Positions 1 through 10,942 of a DNA stretch of 64,000 nt are shown here, one piece after another. Numbering within the stretch: the first letter of the stretch is position 1; each line of letters opens with the position of its first letter. The position numbers were made by a program, and so were the translations under genes. Source of the stretch: Amycolatopsis sulphurea (GTDB lineage: Bacteria; Actinomycetota; Actinomycetes; Mycobacteriales; Pseudonocardiaceae); assembly GCF_002564045.1 (NCBI RefSeq), contig NZ_PDJK01000001.1, positions 1,054,001 to 1,118,000 of the forward strand. The letters run 5' to 3'. Under the pieces are notes generated by a model. It had not been told where the DNA came from. It was given only the letters and a program-made list of their open reading frames with translations, and made no database searches.

Positions 1-414
1 CAGGCGTCCCCGCAGTGGTCCTCGACCGCGATCGTGCTCGCCTACGACGATTCCGACGGCTGGTACGACCACGTGCCGTCGAAGATCGTCAACGGCTCGC
101 GGGACCGCGCGCAGGATTCCCCGGTGTGCTCGTCGCAGGCGCCCGGCCTCGGCGGGGCGGCCGACCGCTGCGGATACGGTCCGCGGCTGCCGCTGCTCGT
201 GCTCTCGCCCTACAGCCGGGTCAACCACGTCGACCACACGATGACCGACCAGACCTCGGTCCTGCGGTTCATCGAGGACAACTGGCGGCTGGGCCGGATC
301 GGCGGCGGCTCCTACGACGCGCTCGCCGCCCCGCTCACCGGCATGTTCGACTTCACCCGCCCCCACGCCGAACCCCTGCCGCTGAACCCCCGCACCGGCG
401 CCCCCACGCGCTGA
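1..414 (+). CDS. Phospholipase C/phosphoesterase family protein, C-terminal part
   Basis: The window opens inside this gene. The reading frame is open from base 1 and ends at TGA 412-414, leaving 137 residues. The segment WSSTAIVLAYDDSDGWYDH matches the C-terminal part of the phosphoesterase family (PF04185) of bacterial non-specific phospholipases C and acid phosphatases, where the DDSDGWYDH stretch carries metal and phosphate ligands. It continues with PLLVLSPYSRVNHVDHT and SVLRFIEDNW, both typical of that family. Such enzymes are exported and hydrolyse phospholipid head groups or phosphomonoesters. The N-terminus and any signal peptide lie outside the window. A perfect hairpin follows directly. 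The family call is good; the substrate is unknown. Confidence 0.8.
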   Translation, partial: QASPQWSSTAIVLAYDDSDGWYDHVPSKIVNGSRDRAQDSPVCSSQAPGLGGAADRCGYGPRLPLLVLSPYSRVNHVDHTMTDQTSVLRFIEDNWRLGRIGGGSYDALAAPLTGMFDFTRPHAEPLPLNPRTGAPTR

Positions 415-426
415 GGCCCCCGAAAC

Positions 427-479
427 GCTGTGAAGGGCACCTTCACGGACGCTGAGTCCGTGAAGGTGCCCTTCACAGC
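427..479. terminator. Bidirectional hairpin terminator (palindromic repeat)
   Basis: A perfect 24-bp inverted repeat (427-450 and 456-479) with the 5-base loop GCTGA. It lies between the convergent phospholipase and aconitase genes and would fold equally well in either transcript. The arm contains GTGAAGGGCACCTTCAC, itself nearly palindromic. It is a variant of the hairpin that recurs across this window, both alone and inside the mobile element described elsewhere. There is no T-tract, as is common in actinomycete terminators. Confidence 0.7.
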
Positions 480-496
480 TTGATGGCCGCGGTGAA

Positions 497-3488
<2,992 letters not shown>

Positions 3489-3699
3489 GGCGCCACGCGG
3501 GGTGACGCCCGCCATGCCGGAAACGCTCCCGGGCGCACTGCCGGAACCGTCCCCGGACGCGCCGCGCAAAGGTCCCCCGATCTGGGGAAATGGTGTTTAC
3601 GGTGTGGGAGTTCCTGGTGAGGCTTGTGATAGTGGTGTGACTGCGGTGACGGCGGGTGTGCCCGGTGCCGGTGGTTCTGGACAGCGGAGGTGGCGGATC

Positions 3700-5037
3700 A
3701 TGCGGATCCGGCGAGGTCTCGTGGTCGGCACGTTCGCGCTCGTCGCGCTGTACGGCGCGGCCGGGACCGGCCTCGCCATGCCGCCCCCGCCGCCGAACCC
3801 GAGCGACTCCGAGATCGACTCCTCCAAGGCGGCGGCGAACGCGAAAGCCGGCGAGGTCGGGAAGCTGACGAACCAGCTGGCCCAGGCCGAGCAGCAGCTC
3901 AGCTCGCTGCAGGACGACGTCGAGCTGAAGCAGGAACAGGCGATGAAGGCCCTGGTCGACCTGCAGACCGCGCAGGACGCGGCGGGCCAGGCGCAGCACG
4001 ACGCGCAGGCCGCGCGCCGGGAGGCCGACGCCGCGACCGGGGCGATCGAGACGGCCCGCGAGGACCTGAAGAAGTTCGCCGCGGCCAGCTTCGAGCAGGG
4101 CAGCACGGTGGGGTCCATCTCCGCGTACCTGACCTCGGACAGCCCGAAGGACCTGCTCGCCCGTGCCCAGCTGCTCGACTCCATCGGCGGCTCGCGGCTG
4201 AACGCGCTGGACCGGCTCCAGCAGGCGCAGACCGAGAAGTCCAATAAGGACGCGGCCGCGCGCAAAGCGCTGGAGATTGCCCAGCAGAAGCAGGACGCGG
4301 CCACGCGGGCGAAGGGCGGGGCGGATGCCGCGCAGGCGGCCGCGGTGTCCGCGCAGCAGGCGCAGTCGGCGCAGAACACGCAGCTGGAAGCGAACAAGAA
4401 CAGCGTCGAGCAGCAGCTGTACGCGGCGCAGGCGAAGGTCAGCGGGCTGCAGGGGCAGCGTCAGCGTTACCAGGACTGGGTGGCGCAGAAGCAGCGTGAG
4501 GACGAGGAGCGCGCGCGGCAGGCGGCGCTGCGCGCGAGCAGCAGCAACTCCGGCGGTGACAACGGTGACAACGGTGGCGGGGGTAGCGGCGTCCGCCGGC
4601 CGTCGCCTGCGGCCGGAGGCTCGATCGAAGCCGTCATCGCGCGGGCGTTGTCGAAGCTCGGTCTCCCGTACGCGTGGGGCGGCGGCAGCGGCAGCGGCCC
4701 GACCCGCGGCATCCGCGACGGTGGTGTGGCGGACGCCTACGGCGATTACCGCAAGATCGGGTTCGACTGCTCGGGCCTGATGATCTACGCCTTCGCGGGC
4801 GTACAGGGCCTGTCGCACTACAGCGGCTACCAGTACAACTCCGGTCGCCACGTACCGCTGTCTCAGATGCGTCGCGGTGACATGCTCTTCTGGGGCGGCT
4901 CGGCCGGTATCCACCACGTCGCGCTGTACCTGGGCAACGGGCAGATGGTCGAGGCGCCACAGTCGGGTTCCTACGTACGGGTCAGCCCGGTCCGCTACGG
5001 CGGCATCATGCCGTACGCGACCCGCCTCATCGGCTGA
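3700..5037 (+). CDS. Secreted NlpC/P60 peptidoglycan endopeptidase with coiled coil
   Basis: A probable cell-wall hydrolase that cuts peptide stems, of the RipA/C40 type. From ATG 3700 (GGAGG nine bases upstream) the protein is 445 residues. It has an N-terminal signal peptide of about 27 residues (MRIRRG, hydrophobic core, GLA). A long Ala/Gln/Lys-rich coiled coil (about 37-275) follows, then a Gly/Ser/Asn linker, then an NlpC/P60 domain (about 310-445). The catalytic Cys is in GFDCSGLM (about 357) and the His in GIHHVALYLGNG (about 405). The frame is open 66 codons further upstream, but that part lacks a signal and has no ribosome site. The 3' end overlaps the convergent acetyltransferase gene by 11 bases. 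Confidence 0.93.
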   Translation: MRIRRGLVVGTFALVALYGAAGTGLAMPPPPPNPSDSEIDSSKAAANAKAGEVGKLTNQLAQAEQQLSSLQDDVELKQEQAMKALVDLQTAQDAAGQAQHDAQAARREADAATGAIETAREDLKKFAAASFEQGSTVGSISAYLTSDSPKDLLARAQLLDSIGGSRLNALDRLQQAQTEKSNKDAAARKALEIAQQKQDAATRAKGGADAAQAAAVSAQQAQSAQNTQLEANKNSVEQQLYAAQAKVSGLQGQRQRYQDWVAQKQREDEERARQAALRASSSNSGGDNGDNGGGGSGVRRPSPAAGGSIEAVIARALSKLGLPYAWGGGSGSGPTRGIRDGGVADAYGDYRKIGFDCSGLMIYAFAGVQGLSHYSGYQYNSGRHVPLSQMRRGDMLFWGGSAGIHHVALYLGNGQMVEAPQSGSYVRVSPVRYGGIMPYATRLIG

Positions 5038-5839
5038 GCTGTCGAGCACTCCGTACTGGACTGTATGTGTACGGCGTCGTCGTGGTGATCGCGAGGAAAC
5101 CCAGCCGTTCGAGGATCGGGCGGCTCGGGGGCAGTGCGTCGACCAGCAGGTACCGCGCGCCGTGAGCGCGCGCGACCGCCACGCGATGTGTGACCAGGGC
5201 GCGGTACAGGCCCCGTCCGCGCCAGCCGGGCAGGGTCGCGCCGCCCCAGAGACCGGCGAAGCCCGTGCCGGGCACAAGCTCCAGCCGCGCTGCGGAGACG
5301 AACCGGCCATCGGCTTCGGCTACGACGTGGGTGGTGGTGCCGTCGTCGGCGCGTGCCCGAGCGAGCAGGTCCGCGGCGACGGCGGCTTCGTCGTGGCCGA
5401 AGACGTGCGCGGTGAGGGAAGCGATGCGGAGCAGGTCATCCGTGCCGTGGGCTTCGCGTACGAGCGCGTCGCCGGCCGGTGGCGCGGACGGGGTGACCGC
5501 GTCGAGCGGCGCGACGAACACGGTTTCGGTGGGCTCGGCCGTGAAACCCGCGGCCAGGAGCCGCGCGGGCAGGTCGGCGGGGCGGTCGTGGCCGCGGGTC
5601 TTCCACTCGAACTCCTCACCGCGGCCGGTGAAGAACGCGCATTGCCGGGCGATCAGCGTGGCCAGCGCGTCGCCGTGCAGGCCGAGATCCGGGGGCCCGG
5701 CGATGAACCCGCGCCGTCCGCCGGTGATCCGGGTGAGCGGTCCGTCCATGCTGAGCTGCAGGCCGGGCTCGGGCCGGGTGAGTTCCGCGGCGCGCAGTTC
5801 GTGGTCGTAGGCGGCGAGCAGCCGCGCTGCGTCGGGCAC
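5027..5839 (-). CDS. GNAT-family N-acetyltransferase
   Basis: A predicted acetyl-CoA-dependent transferase of unknown substrate, 270 residues from the GTG at 5837-5839. The C-terminal half carries the GNAT fold: VSAARLELVPGTGFAGLWGGATLP, then the acetyl-CoA loop WRGRGLYRALVTHRVAVARAHG (R/Q-x-x-G-x-G/A type), and the closing PILERLGF. The N-terminal half (PGLQLSMDGPLTRITGG) resembles the long family in which a degenerate first GNAT domain precedes the active one. TACGGT lies six bases before the GTG, so translation is probably leaderless from there. A TTG 57 bases upstream is in frame but less likely. Convergent with the NlpC/P60 gene. Confidence 0.85.
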   Translation of the reverse strand: MPDAARLLAAYDHELRAAELTRPEPGLQLSMDGPLTRITGGRRGFIAGPPDLGLHGDALATLIARQCAFFTGRGEEFEWKTRGHDRPADLPARLLAAGFTAEPTETVFVAPLDAVTPSAPPAGDALVREAHGTDDLLRIASLTAHVFGHDEAAVAADLLARARADDGTTTHVVAEADGRFVSAARLELVPGTGFAGLWGGATLPGWRGRGLYRALVTHRVAVARAHGARYLLVDALPPSRPILERLGFLAITTTTPYTYSPVRSARQLSR

Positions 5840-5845
5840 CCGCGC

Positions 5846-5851
5846 ACCGTA
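5846..5851 (-). promoter_or_regulatory. -10 box of a leaderless promoter (GNAT gene)
   Basis: TACGGT on the minus strand, six bases ahead of the GTG start. This is the TANNNT spacing expected when transcription begins at the start codon. Confidence 0.45.
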
Positions 5852-5905
5852 ATGCGCGGCGGCTCGCGATGCACGCGGATTTGCCGGAACCGGCAAGCTG
5901 GAGTG

Positions 5906-6118
5906 GTGACGAAGCTGAGCGAAGCAGTCGACGACACCGGCAGCGCCGTGTCCGGTCCGGAGGCGGTACTGCGATTCCGGCGGGACGCTGCGGAGACCTG
6001 GATGGCGCGGCTGGTCGACCGGATCGAGCAGCGGCGGTACGACGTCCCAGCCGACCGGCTGCGCCCATACGAGGGCGACTCCGACGACGCCACGATCGAA
6101 GCGGTGCGGCCCGCATGA
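5906..6118 (+). CDS. Small hypothetical protein coupled to mobA
   Basis: Encodes about 70 residues from GTG 5906 (a second GTG directly before it, at 5903, is equally possible). I do not recognise the family. The sequence is charged and helical (AVLRFRRDAAETWMARLVDRIEQRR) with a proline-containing acidic tail. Its TGA (6116-6118) overlaps the ATG of mobA as ATGA, so the two are translationally coupled and likely share a function. It is divergent from the GNAT gene, with about 65 bases between the two starts. Coding is supported by the overlap and codon bias; the function is unknown. Confidence 0.55.
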   Translation: MTKLSEAVDDTGSAVSGPEAVLRFRRDAAETWMARLVDRIEQRRYDVPADRLRPYEGDSDDATIEAVRPA

Positions 6119-6663
6119 CGGTCGCCGGGATCGTGCTCGCCGGGGGCGCCGCGCGCCGGATGTCCGGAGTGGACAAACCGGAGCTGGTCGTGCGCGGCAG
6201 CTCGCTGCTCGCGCGGGCGCTCGCGGCGCTGGCCGGAGTCCGCCCGCTGGTCGTGGTCGGCCCTGCCCGGCCCGGGTACCCCGGGGTGGTCTGGACTCGC
6301 GAACCTGTGCCCGGCACCGGCCCGGTGGCCGCGCTCGCCGCGGGACTCGGGCAGGTGGGGGACGCGCCGGTCACCGTGCTGCTGGCCGGGGATCTGCCGG
6401 GGATCCGGGAGTCCACAGTGGAACGTCTGCGGACGGCGCTGACCGGCGAAATGGACGGCGCGGTGTTGCTCGACGCGGCGGGGGAGCGGCAGTGGCTCGC
6501 CGGCGCGTGGCGTACCGCGGCCTTGCGTGGCGCCCTGCCCGAGGCGCCGGAGAACCGGTCGCTGCGTCGCACGCTCGGCGGGCTGCGAATCGCCGAAGTG
6601 CTGGCGGAGCAGGGGGAAGCCGAGGACATCGACACCCCCGAGGACTGGGCGCGGTACCGCTGA
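6115..6663 (+). CDS. mobA: Molybdenum cofactor guanylyltransferase
   Basis: Predicted to attach GMP to molybdopterin, giving the dinucleotide cofactor. The 182-residue protein begins with the nucleotide-binding signature IVLAGGAARRMSGVDKPEL, where LAGG, R and the Lys of DKPEL are the classic NTP-transferase residues. It continues with TGPVAALAAGL and VTVLLAGDLPG (metal-binding Asp), and ends in IDTPEDWARYR, the usual last motif. It starts at ATG 6115 through a four-base overlap with the small upstream gene. A related NTP transferase with another substrate is possible, but size and motifs fit MobA. Confidence 0.85.
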   Translation: MTVAGIVLAGGAARRMSGVDKPELVVRGSSLLARALAALAGVRPLVVVGPARPGYPGVVWTREPVPGTGPVAALAAGLGQVGDAPVTVLLAGDLPGIRESTVERLRTALTGEMDGAVLLDAAGERQWLAGAWRTAALRGALPEAPENRSLRRTLGGLRIAEVLAEQGEAEDIDTPEDWARYR

Positions 6664-6798
6664 GACCGGCTTCACGGCTGTCACACCGCGGATGGGGTTG
6701 GCTACCGCTGCGGGAGGTGCGTGCCGCGCGCGGCGGCGGCGCCGTGAAGCAGTACGGTCGTGGGCGAGCCCGCGGAAGCAGAACCACTGGAGGAAAGA

Positions 6799-7863
6799 GT
6801 GACCGAGCCCGGCTACGCCGAGGGCGGCAACGGGCAGCAGCCCGGCACCCCGGCGCGGGACGCCCAGCTGCTGGAACGGACCGTCTTCGAGGTCAAGCGC
6901 GTCATCGTCGGGCAGGACCGGCTGGTGGAGCGGATGCTCGTCGGGCTGCTGGCCAAGGGCCACCTGCTGCTGGAAGGCGTGCCCGGGGTCGCGAAGACCC
7001 TGGCGGTGGAGACCTTCGCGCGGGTGGTCGGCGGCTCGTTCTCCCGGGTGCAGTTCACCCCCGACCTGGTGCCCGCGGATATCCTCGGCACCCGGATCTA
7101 CCGGCAGGGCGCGGAGCGCTTCGACGTGGAGCTCGGTCCGGTCGTCGCGAACTTCGTGCTGGCCGACGAGATCAACCGGGCCCCGGCGAAGGTGCAGTCG
7201 GCGATGCTGGAGGTGATGGCCGAGCGGCACGTGTCCATCGGCGGCAAGACCTTCCCGATGCCGGATCCGTTCCTCGTGCTGGCCACCCAGAACCCGATCG
7301 AGAACGAGGGCGTGTACCCGCTGCCGGAGGCGCAGCGCGACCGGTTCCTGTTCAAGATCGTGGTCGAGTACCCCTCCGCCGAGGAGGAGCGCGAGATCGT
7401 CTACCGGATGGGCGTGACCCCGCCCGAGCCGCACGAGGTGCTCAGCCCGGCCGAGCTGGTCCGCCTGCAGGGCGTGGCCTCGCAGGTGTTCGTGCACCAC
7501 GCGCTGGTCGACTACGTGGTGCGGCTGGTGCTGACCACCCGCACGCCGAACGAGCACGGCCTGACCGACGTCGCGGGCTGGGTGTCCTACGGTGCCTCGC
7601 CGCGCGCGAGCCTCGGCATCATCGCTGGGGCGCGGGCGCTGGCGCTGGTCCGCGGCCGTGACTACGTGCTGCCGCAGGACGTGGTGGACGTGGTGCCGGA
7701 CGTGCTGCGGCACCGGCTCGTGCTCTCCTACGACGCGCTCGCCGACGCGGTGCCGGTGGAGCACATCATCACCCGCGTGCTGCAGACCGTGCCGCTGCCG
7801 CAGGTGTCCGCCCGTCCGCAGGGCGGGGCCGGGCCGGTGGCCGCGGGCGTCCCCGTCAGGTAG
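6799..7863 (+). CDS. MoxR-family AAA+ ATPase
   Basis: A 354-residue AAA+ ATPase from GTG 6799, with GGAGG five bases upstream. Walker A is GVPGVAKT (about 60-67), Walker B is VLADEINRAPAKVQSAMLEVM, and sensor 1 is ATQNPIE. The C-terminal lid follows. MoxR proteins act as chaperones that mature or activate partners, often VWA proteins. Here it heads a three-gene unit: MoxR, DUF58 four bases downstream, and a membrane VWA protein. That is the standard MoxR-DUF58-VWA arrangement. Targets are unknown. Confidence 0.93.
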   Translation: MTEPGYAEGGNGQQPGTPARDAQLLERTVFEVKRVIVGQDRLVERMLVGLLAKGHLLLEGVPGVAKTLAVETFARVVGGSFSRVQFTPDLVPADILGTRIYRQGAERFDVELGPVVANFVLADEINRAPAKVQSAMLEVMAERHVSIGGKTFPMPDPFLVLATQNPIENEGVYPLPEAQRDRFLFKIVVEYPSAEEEREIVYRMGVTPPEPHEVLSPAELVRLQGVASQVFVHHALVDYVVRLVLTTRTPNEHGLTDVAGWVSYGASPRASLGIIAGARALALVRGRDYVLPQDVVDVVPDVLRHRLVLSYDALADAVPVEHIITRVLQTVPLPQVSARPQGGAGPVAAGVPVR

Positions 7864-7867
7864 CCGC

Positions 7868-8815
7868 GTGGCCGGGAAGAACCAGAACGACGAGCGCCCG
7901 TCGTGGGCGCCGCCGGTGCTGCGCGGCGACCGCATGGCGGCCGGGCTGCGCACCCTCGAACTGGAGGTGCGGCGCCGGCTGGACGGGCTGTTGCAGGGCA
8001 ATCACCTCGGCCTGGTGCCGGGACCCGGTTCGGAGCCGGGCGAGGCGCGGCCGTACCAGCCGGGCGACGACGTGCGGCGGATGGACTGGGCGGTCACCGC
8101 CCGGACCACCACCCCGCACATCCGGGAGACGGTGGCCGACCGCGAGCTGGAGACCTGGGTGGTCGCCGATCTGTCGGCGAGCCTCGATTTCGGCACCGCG
8201 CTGTGCGAGAAACGCGACCTCGTGGTGTGCGCGACGGCGGCTGTCGCGCACCTGACCGGCGGGGGCGGCAACCGGATCGGCGCGCTGATCTCGAACGGGC
8301 AGGGCATCACGCGGATCCCGGCGCGCGGCGGGCTCCCGCATGCGCGCGGCCTGGTCCGCAAGCTGGCCGAGACCTCGCGTGCGCCCGAAGGGGTGCGTGG
8401 TGATTTCACCGGGGCGCTGGAGAAGCTGCGCCGTCCGCCCCGGCGGCGTGGTCTGGGCGTGGTGATCTCGGACTTCCTCGGCCCGGCCGACTGGGAGCGT
8501 CCGCTGCGGGCGCTCGGCGGGCGGCACGAGCTGATCGCGGTGGAGATCGTCGACCCGCGCGACGTCGACCTGCCGGAGGTGGGCACGGTCGTGCTGGCCG
8601 ACCCGGAGAGCGGAAAACAGCGCGAGGTGCACGCTTCGGCCTTGCTGCGCAAGGAGTTCGCCGCGGCCGCGCACGAGCACCGGCAGCGGGTCGCGGCCGG
8701 GATCCGCCGGGCCGGGGCGGCGCATCTGGTGCTGCGCACCGATTCCGACTGGATCGCCGATCTGGTGCGGTTCGTGGTGGCCCGCAAGCGCCGCTGGTCG
8801 GGAGGTGCCGCGTGA
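7868..8815 (+). CDS. DUF58 domain protein of a MoxR operon
   Basis: A 315-residue protein from GTG 7868, four bases after the moxR stop. The DUF58 signature is clear at SEPGEARPYQPGDDVRRMDWAV (about 55-80). A degenerate VWA-like fold follows (VVADLSASLDFG, an altered DxSxS metal site, then VVISDFLGP). DUF58 proteins always partner MoxR ATPases, and their role is thought to be assembly or regulation at the envelope. The stop overlaps the next GTG (GTGA), so the two are translationally coupled. Confidence 0.9.
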   Translation: MAGKNQNDERPSWAPPVLRGDRMAAGLRTLELEVRRRLDGLLQGNHLGLVPGPGSEPGEARPYQPGDDVRRMDWAVTARTTTPHIRETVADRELETWVVADLSASLDFGTALCEKRDLVVCATAAVAHLTGGGGNRIGALISNGQGITRIPARGGLPHARGLVRKLAETSRAPEGVRGDFTGALEKLRRPPRRRGLGVVISDFLGPADWERPLRALGGRHELIAVEIVDPRDVDLPEVGTVVLADPESGKQREVHASALLRKEFAAAAHEHRQRVAAGIRRAGAAHLVLRTDSDWIADLVRFVVARKRRWSGGAA

Positions 8816-9792
8816 GTCTCACCGGGTTCACCGCGCCGTGGTGGTTCCTGCTGCTCATCGTGGTGGCCGGGGTCGTCGTCGCGTACGTGCTGGTGCAGCG
8901 GTCGCGGCGCCGGAGGGTGCTGCGGTTCGCGAATCTGGAGCTGCTGGATCGGGTGGCGCCGCGCGCGCAGGGCTGGATCCGGCACGTGCCCGCGGTGCTG
9001 CTGGTGCTCTCGATGCTGGTGCTGACCGTCGCGCTGGCCGGGCCGACCGCCCAGCAGCGGGTGCCGCGCAACCGGGCGACCGTGATGCTGGTGATCGACG
9101 TGTCGTTGTCGATGAAGGCCACCGATGTCGCGCCGTCGCGGCTGAAGGCGGCGCAGGACGCGGCGAAGCAGTTCGCGCAGAACATGACGCCGGGGATCAA
9201 CCTCGGCCTGATCTCCTTCGCCGGGACCGCGACCGTGCTGGTCAACCCCACCACCGACCGGGCCGGGGTGAGCACCGCGATCGACAACCTGAGGCTGTCC
9301 GAGTCCACTGCCACCGGTGAGGGCATCTACGCGGCCATCCAGTCGATCCAGAACTTCTCCGCGGTGGTCGGCGGGGCCGAGGGGCCGCCGCCGGCGCGGA
9401 TCGTGCTGATGAGCGACGGCAAGCAGACCGTGCCGCAGGACCTGTCCGCGCCGCGGGGGGCCTACACCGCGGCGCAGTCGGCGAAGCAGTCGAAGATGCC
9501 GATCTCGTCGATCTCGTTCGGCACCGAGGAAGGTTCGGTGGACATCGAGGGCAAGCGCGAGCCGGTGAAGGTCGACGACGCGTCGCTGCGGGAGATCGCG
9601 CATCTGTCCGGCGGTGAGTTCTACAAGGCGGCCAGCGCGGACCAGCTGAAACGGGTCTACGCGGACCTCGGCGAGCAGATCGGGTACGAGACCAAGGACG
9701 CGGACGCGAGCAAGCCGTGGCTGGTGGCCGGCACGCTGATCCTGATGATCGGTGCAGGCACCGCCCTGCTGTTCGGACAGCGGCTGCCGTGA
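8812..9792 (+). CDS. Membrane-anchored VWA-domain protein (BatA-like)
   Basis: A 326-residue protein starting at GTG 8812, overlapping the DUF58 stop. Two N-terminal membrane helices (about 8-25 and 60-78) precede a VWA domain (about 90-290). The metal-ion-dependent adhesion site is intact: DVSLSMKATD (DxSxS), a Thr in the STATGEG region, and the Asp of LMSDGKQT. A third membrane helix (about 302-322) ends the protein. This N-TM-VWA-C-TM plan is that of BatA/BatB-type partners of MoxR ATPases. A hairpin and then a mobile element follow immediately. Confidence 0.92.
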   Translation: MSLTGFTAPWWFLLLIVVAGVVVAYVLVQRSRRRRVLRFANLELLDRVAPRAQGWIRHVPAVLLVLSMLVLTVALAGPTAQQRVPRNRATVMLVIDVSLSMKATDVAPSRLKAAQDAAKQFAQNMTPGINLGLISFAGTATVLVNPTTDRAGVSTAIDNLRLSESTATGEGIYAAIQSIQNFSAVVGGAEGPPPARIVLMSDGKQTVPQDLSAPRGAYTAAQSAKQSKMPISSISFGTEEGSVDIEGKREPVKVDDASLREIAHLSGGEFYKAASADQLKRVYADLGEQIGYETKDADASKPWLVAGTLILMIGAGTALLFGQRLP

Positions 9793-9793
9793 A

Positions 9794-9816
9794 GCTGTGA
9801 AGGGGCCCTTCACAGC
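9794..9816 (+). terminator. Hairpin terminator after the MoxR operon
   Basis: A 23-base near-perfect palindrome (GCTGTGAAGGG on the left, CCCTTCACAGC on the right) directly after the VWA stop codon. It is a stand-alone copy of the hairpin family that also forms the core of the neighbouring mobile element. Confidence 0.6.
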
Positions 9817-9825
9817 GGCAGAGTC

Positions 9826-9998
9826 CAGGGTGTCGGCAAAGTCGGTGTGGAGGTCTGTGAAGGGGCCCTTCACGGACTCTGAGTCTGTGAAGGGCTCCTT
9901 CACAGACCTGAAACCGGTCCGGTGCACGTCACGAGGTGGTCGCACACACGTCCGCATCGCCCGCTGCCGGGTCCCCGACCAACTTTGCCGGAACCCTG
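9826..9998. mobile_element. MITE-like element, copy A (173 bp)
   Basis: Begins CAGGGTGTCGGCAAAGTCGG and ends in the imperfect inverse of that (right end read outward: CAGGGTTCCGGCAAAGTTGG). The core holds two adjacent GTGAAGGGSCCCTTCAC palindromes. The flanking 11-mers GCGGCAGAGTC (9815-9825) and GCCTGAGAGTC (9999-10009) agree at 8 of 11 positions and look like an aged target duplication. It has no coding capacity. It is the same length as copy D. Confidence 0.85.
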
Positions 9999-10006
9999 GC
10001 CTGAGA

Positions 10007-10031
10007 GTCCGTGAAGGACCCCTTCACGGAC
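10007..10031. terminator. Palindrome containing the trmL stop codon
   Basis: A perfect 11-bp stem (GTCCGTGAAGG / CCTTCACGGAC) with a 3-base loop. The last four codons and the TGA of trmL lie within it. The repeat has therefore supplied the gene's end as well as a terminator. Confidence 0.6.
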
Positions 10032-10485
10032 TTTCGAAGCCGTTCTGTCGCCAGGCCTCGTACACGGTGATCGCGGCGGTGTTGGCCAGGTTGAGCGAAC
10101 GGCTGGTGGACAGCATCGGCAGCCGCAGCCGGTCGGTGACCTCCGGGGCGTGCTGTACCTCGTCGGGCAGGCCGTTGGACTCCGGGCCGAACAGCAGCAC
10201 GTCCCCGGGCGCGTACGCGACGTCGGTGTACTGCCTGGCGGCAGACGCGCTGAACGCGTACACCCGGGCAGGCAGCAGCGCGCGCCAGGCTGCGGCGAGG
10301 TCGGCGTGTACCCGGACCCGGGCGAGGTCGTGGTAGTCGAGACCGGCACGGCGGAGCTGCTTGTCTTCGAGGGTGAAGCCGAGCGGCTCGACCAGGTGCA
10401 GTTCGCTGCCGGTGTTCGCGGCCAGCCGGATCGCGTTGCCGGTGTTCGGCGGGATTTCCGGGTGGTAGAAGAGAATGCGGAACAC
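10024..10485 (-). CDS. trmL: tRNA (cytidine(34)-2'-O)-methyltransferase
   Basis: Predicted to methylate the ribose of the wobble base in certain leucine tRNAs using S-adenosylmethionine. It is 153 residues from GTG 10485, the normal size for this single-domain SPOUT enzyme. It starts with FRILFYHPEIPPNTGNAIRL. The C-terminal knot motifs are VLLFGPESNGLPDEV and RLPMLSTSRSLNLANTAAITVYEAWRQ. The final residues FESP are encoded by a palindromic repeat. It lies eight bases downstream of the thioesterase gene in the same operon. Confidence 0.93.
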   Translation of the reverse strand: MFRILFYHPEIPPNTGNAIRLAANTGSELHLVEPLGFTLEDKQLRRAGLDYHDLARVRVHADLAAAWRALLPARVYAFSASAARQYTDVAYAPGDVLLFGPESNGLPDEVQHAPEVTDRLRLPMLSTSRSLNLANTAAITVYEAWRQNGFESP

Positions 10486-10493
10486 GGCGCGGC

Positions 10494-10919
10494 TCAGACC
10501 GGCTGAGGCAGGAAGGGCGTGTACCGGGCCAGCACCTCGTCCGGTGGCGGAGTGGGCCGCAGTGTCGCGGGGTCGACGAACACGTAGCGGGTCCGGATCT
10601 CGGTGGTGAGCTGCCCGTCGCGGCGGATCTCGTAGTCGAAGACCAGCGAGGTCGTACCGAGGTGGCCGAGGTAGGCCGACACGACCAGCTCGTCGTCGAA
10701 CCGGCAGGGCAGGCGGTAGCGCAGGTTCGACTCGGCGACCACGACGTCCAGCCCGGTCGCCAGGAACTCCCGGTGCGAGCCGAACAGCGCCTTCTCCACT
10801 TCGAAGGACGCCATGTCCGCGTAGGAGAGGTAGTGCGCGTTGAACACCACGCCTTGTGCGTCGCATTCGTGGTAGCGCACCCGGACGGGCATTTCGGTGA
10901 TGGCGCGGCGTTCGGTCAC
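10494..10919 (-). CDS. Acyl-CoA thioesterase, hotdog fold
   Basis: A 141-residue single-hotdog protein of the 4-hydroxybenzoyl-CoA thioesterase/YbgC family. The catalytic region is YHECDAQGVVFNAHYLSYADMASFE, where the Asp and the tight turn define the active site. It probably hydrolyses acyl-CoA thioesters; the substrate is not predictable. The GTG start at 10919 precedes TERRAITEMPVRVRY. It is the first gene of a two-gene unit with trmL, with an eight-base gap. Confidence 0.87.
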   Translation of the reverse strand: MTERRAITEMPVRVRYHECDAQGVVFNAHYLSYADMASFEVEKALFGSHREFLATGLDVVVAESNLRYRLPCRFDDELVVSAYLGHLGTTSLVFDYEIRRDGQLTTEIRTRYVFVDPATLRPTPPPDEVLARYTPFLPQPV

Positions 10920-10942
10920 CAGGCCAATCTTGCCACCGCTGC

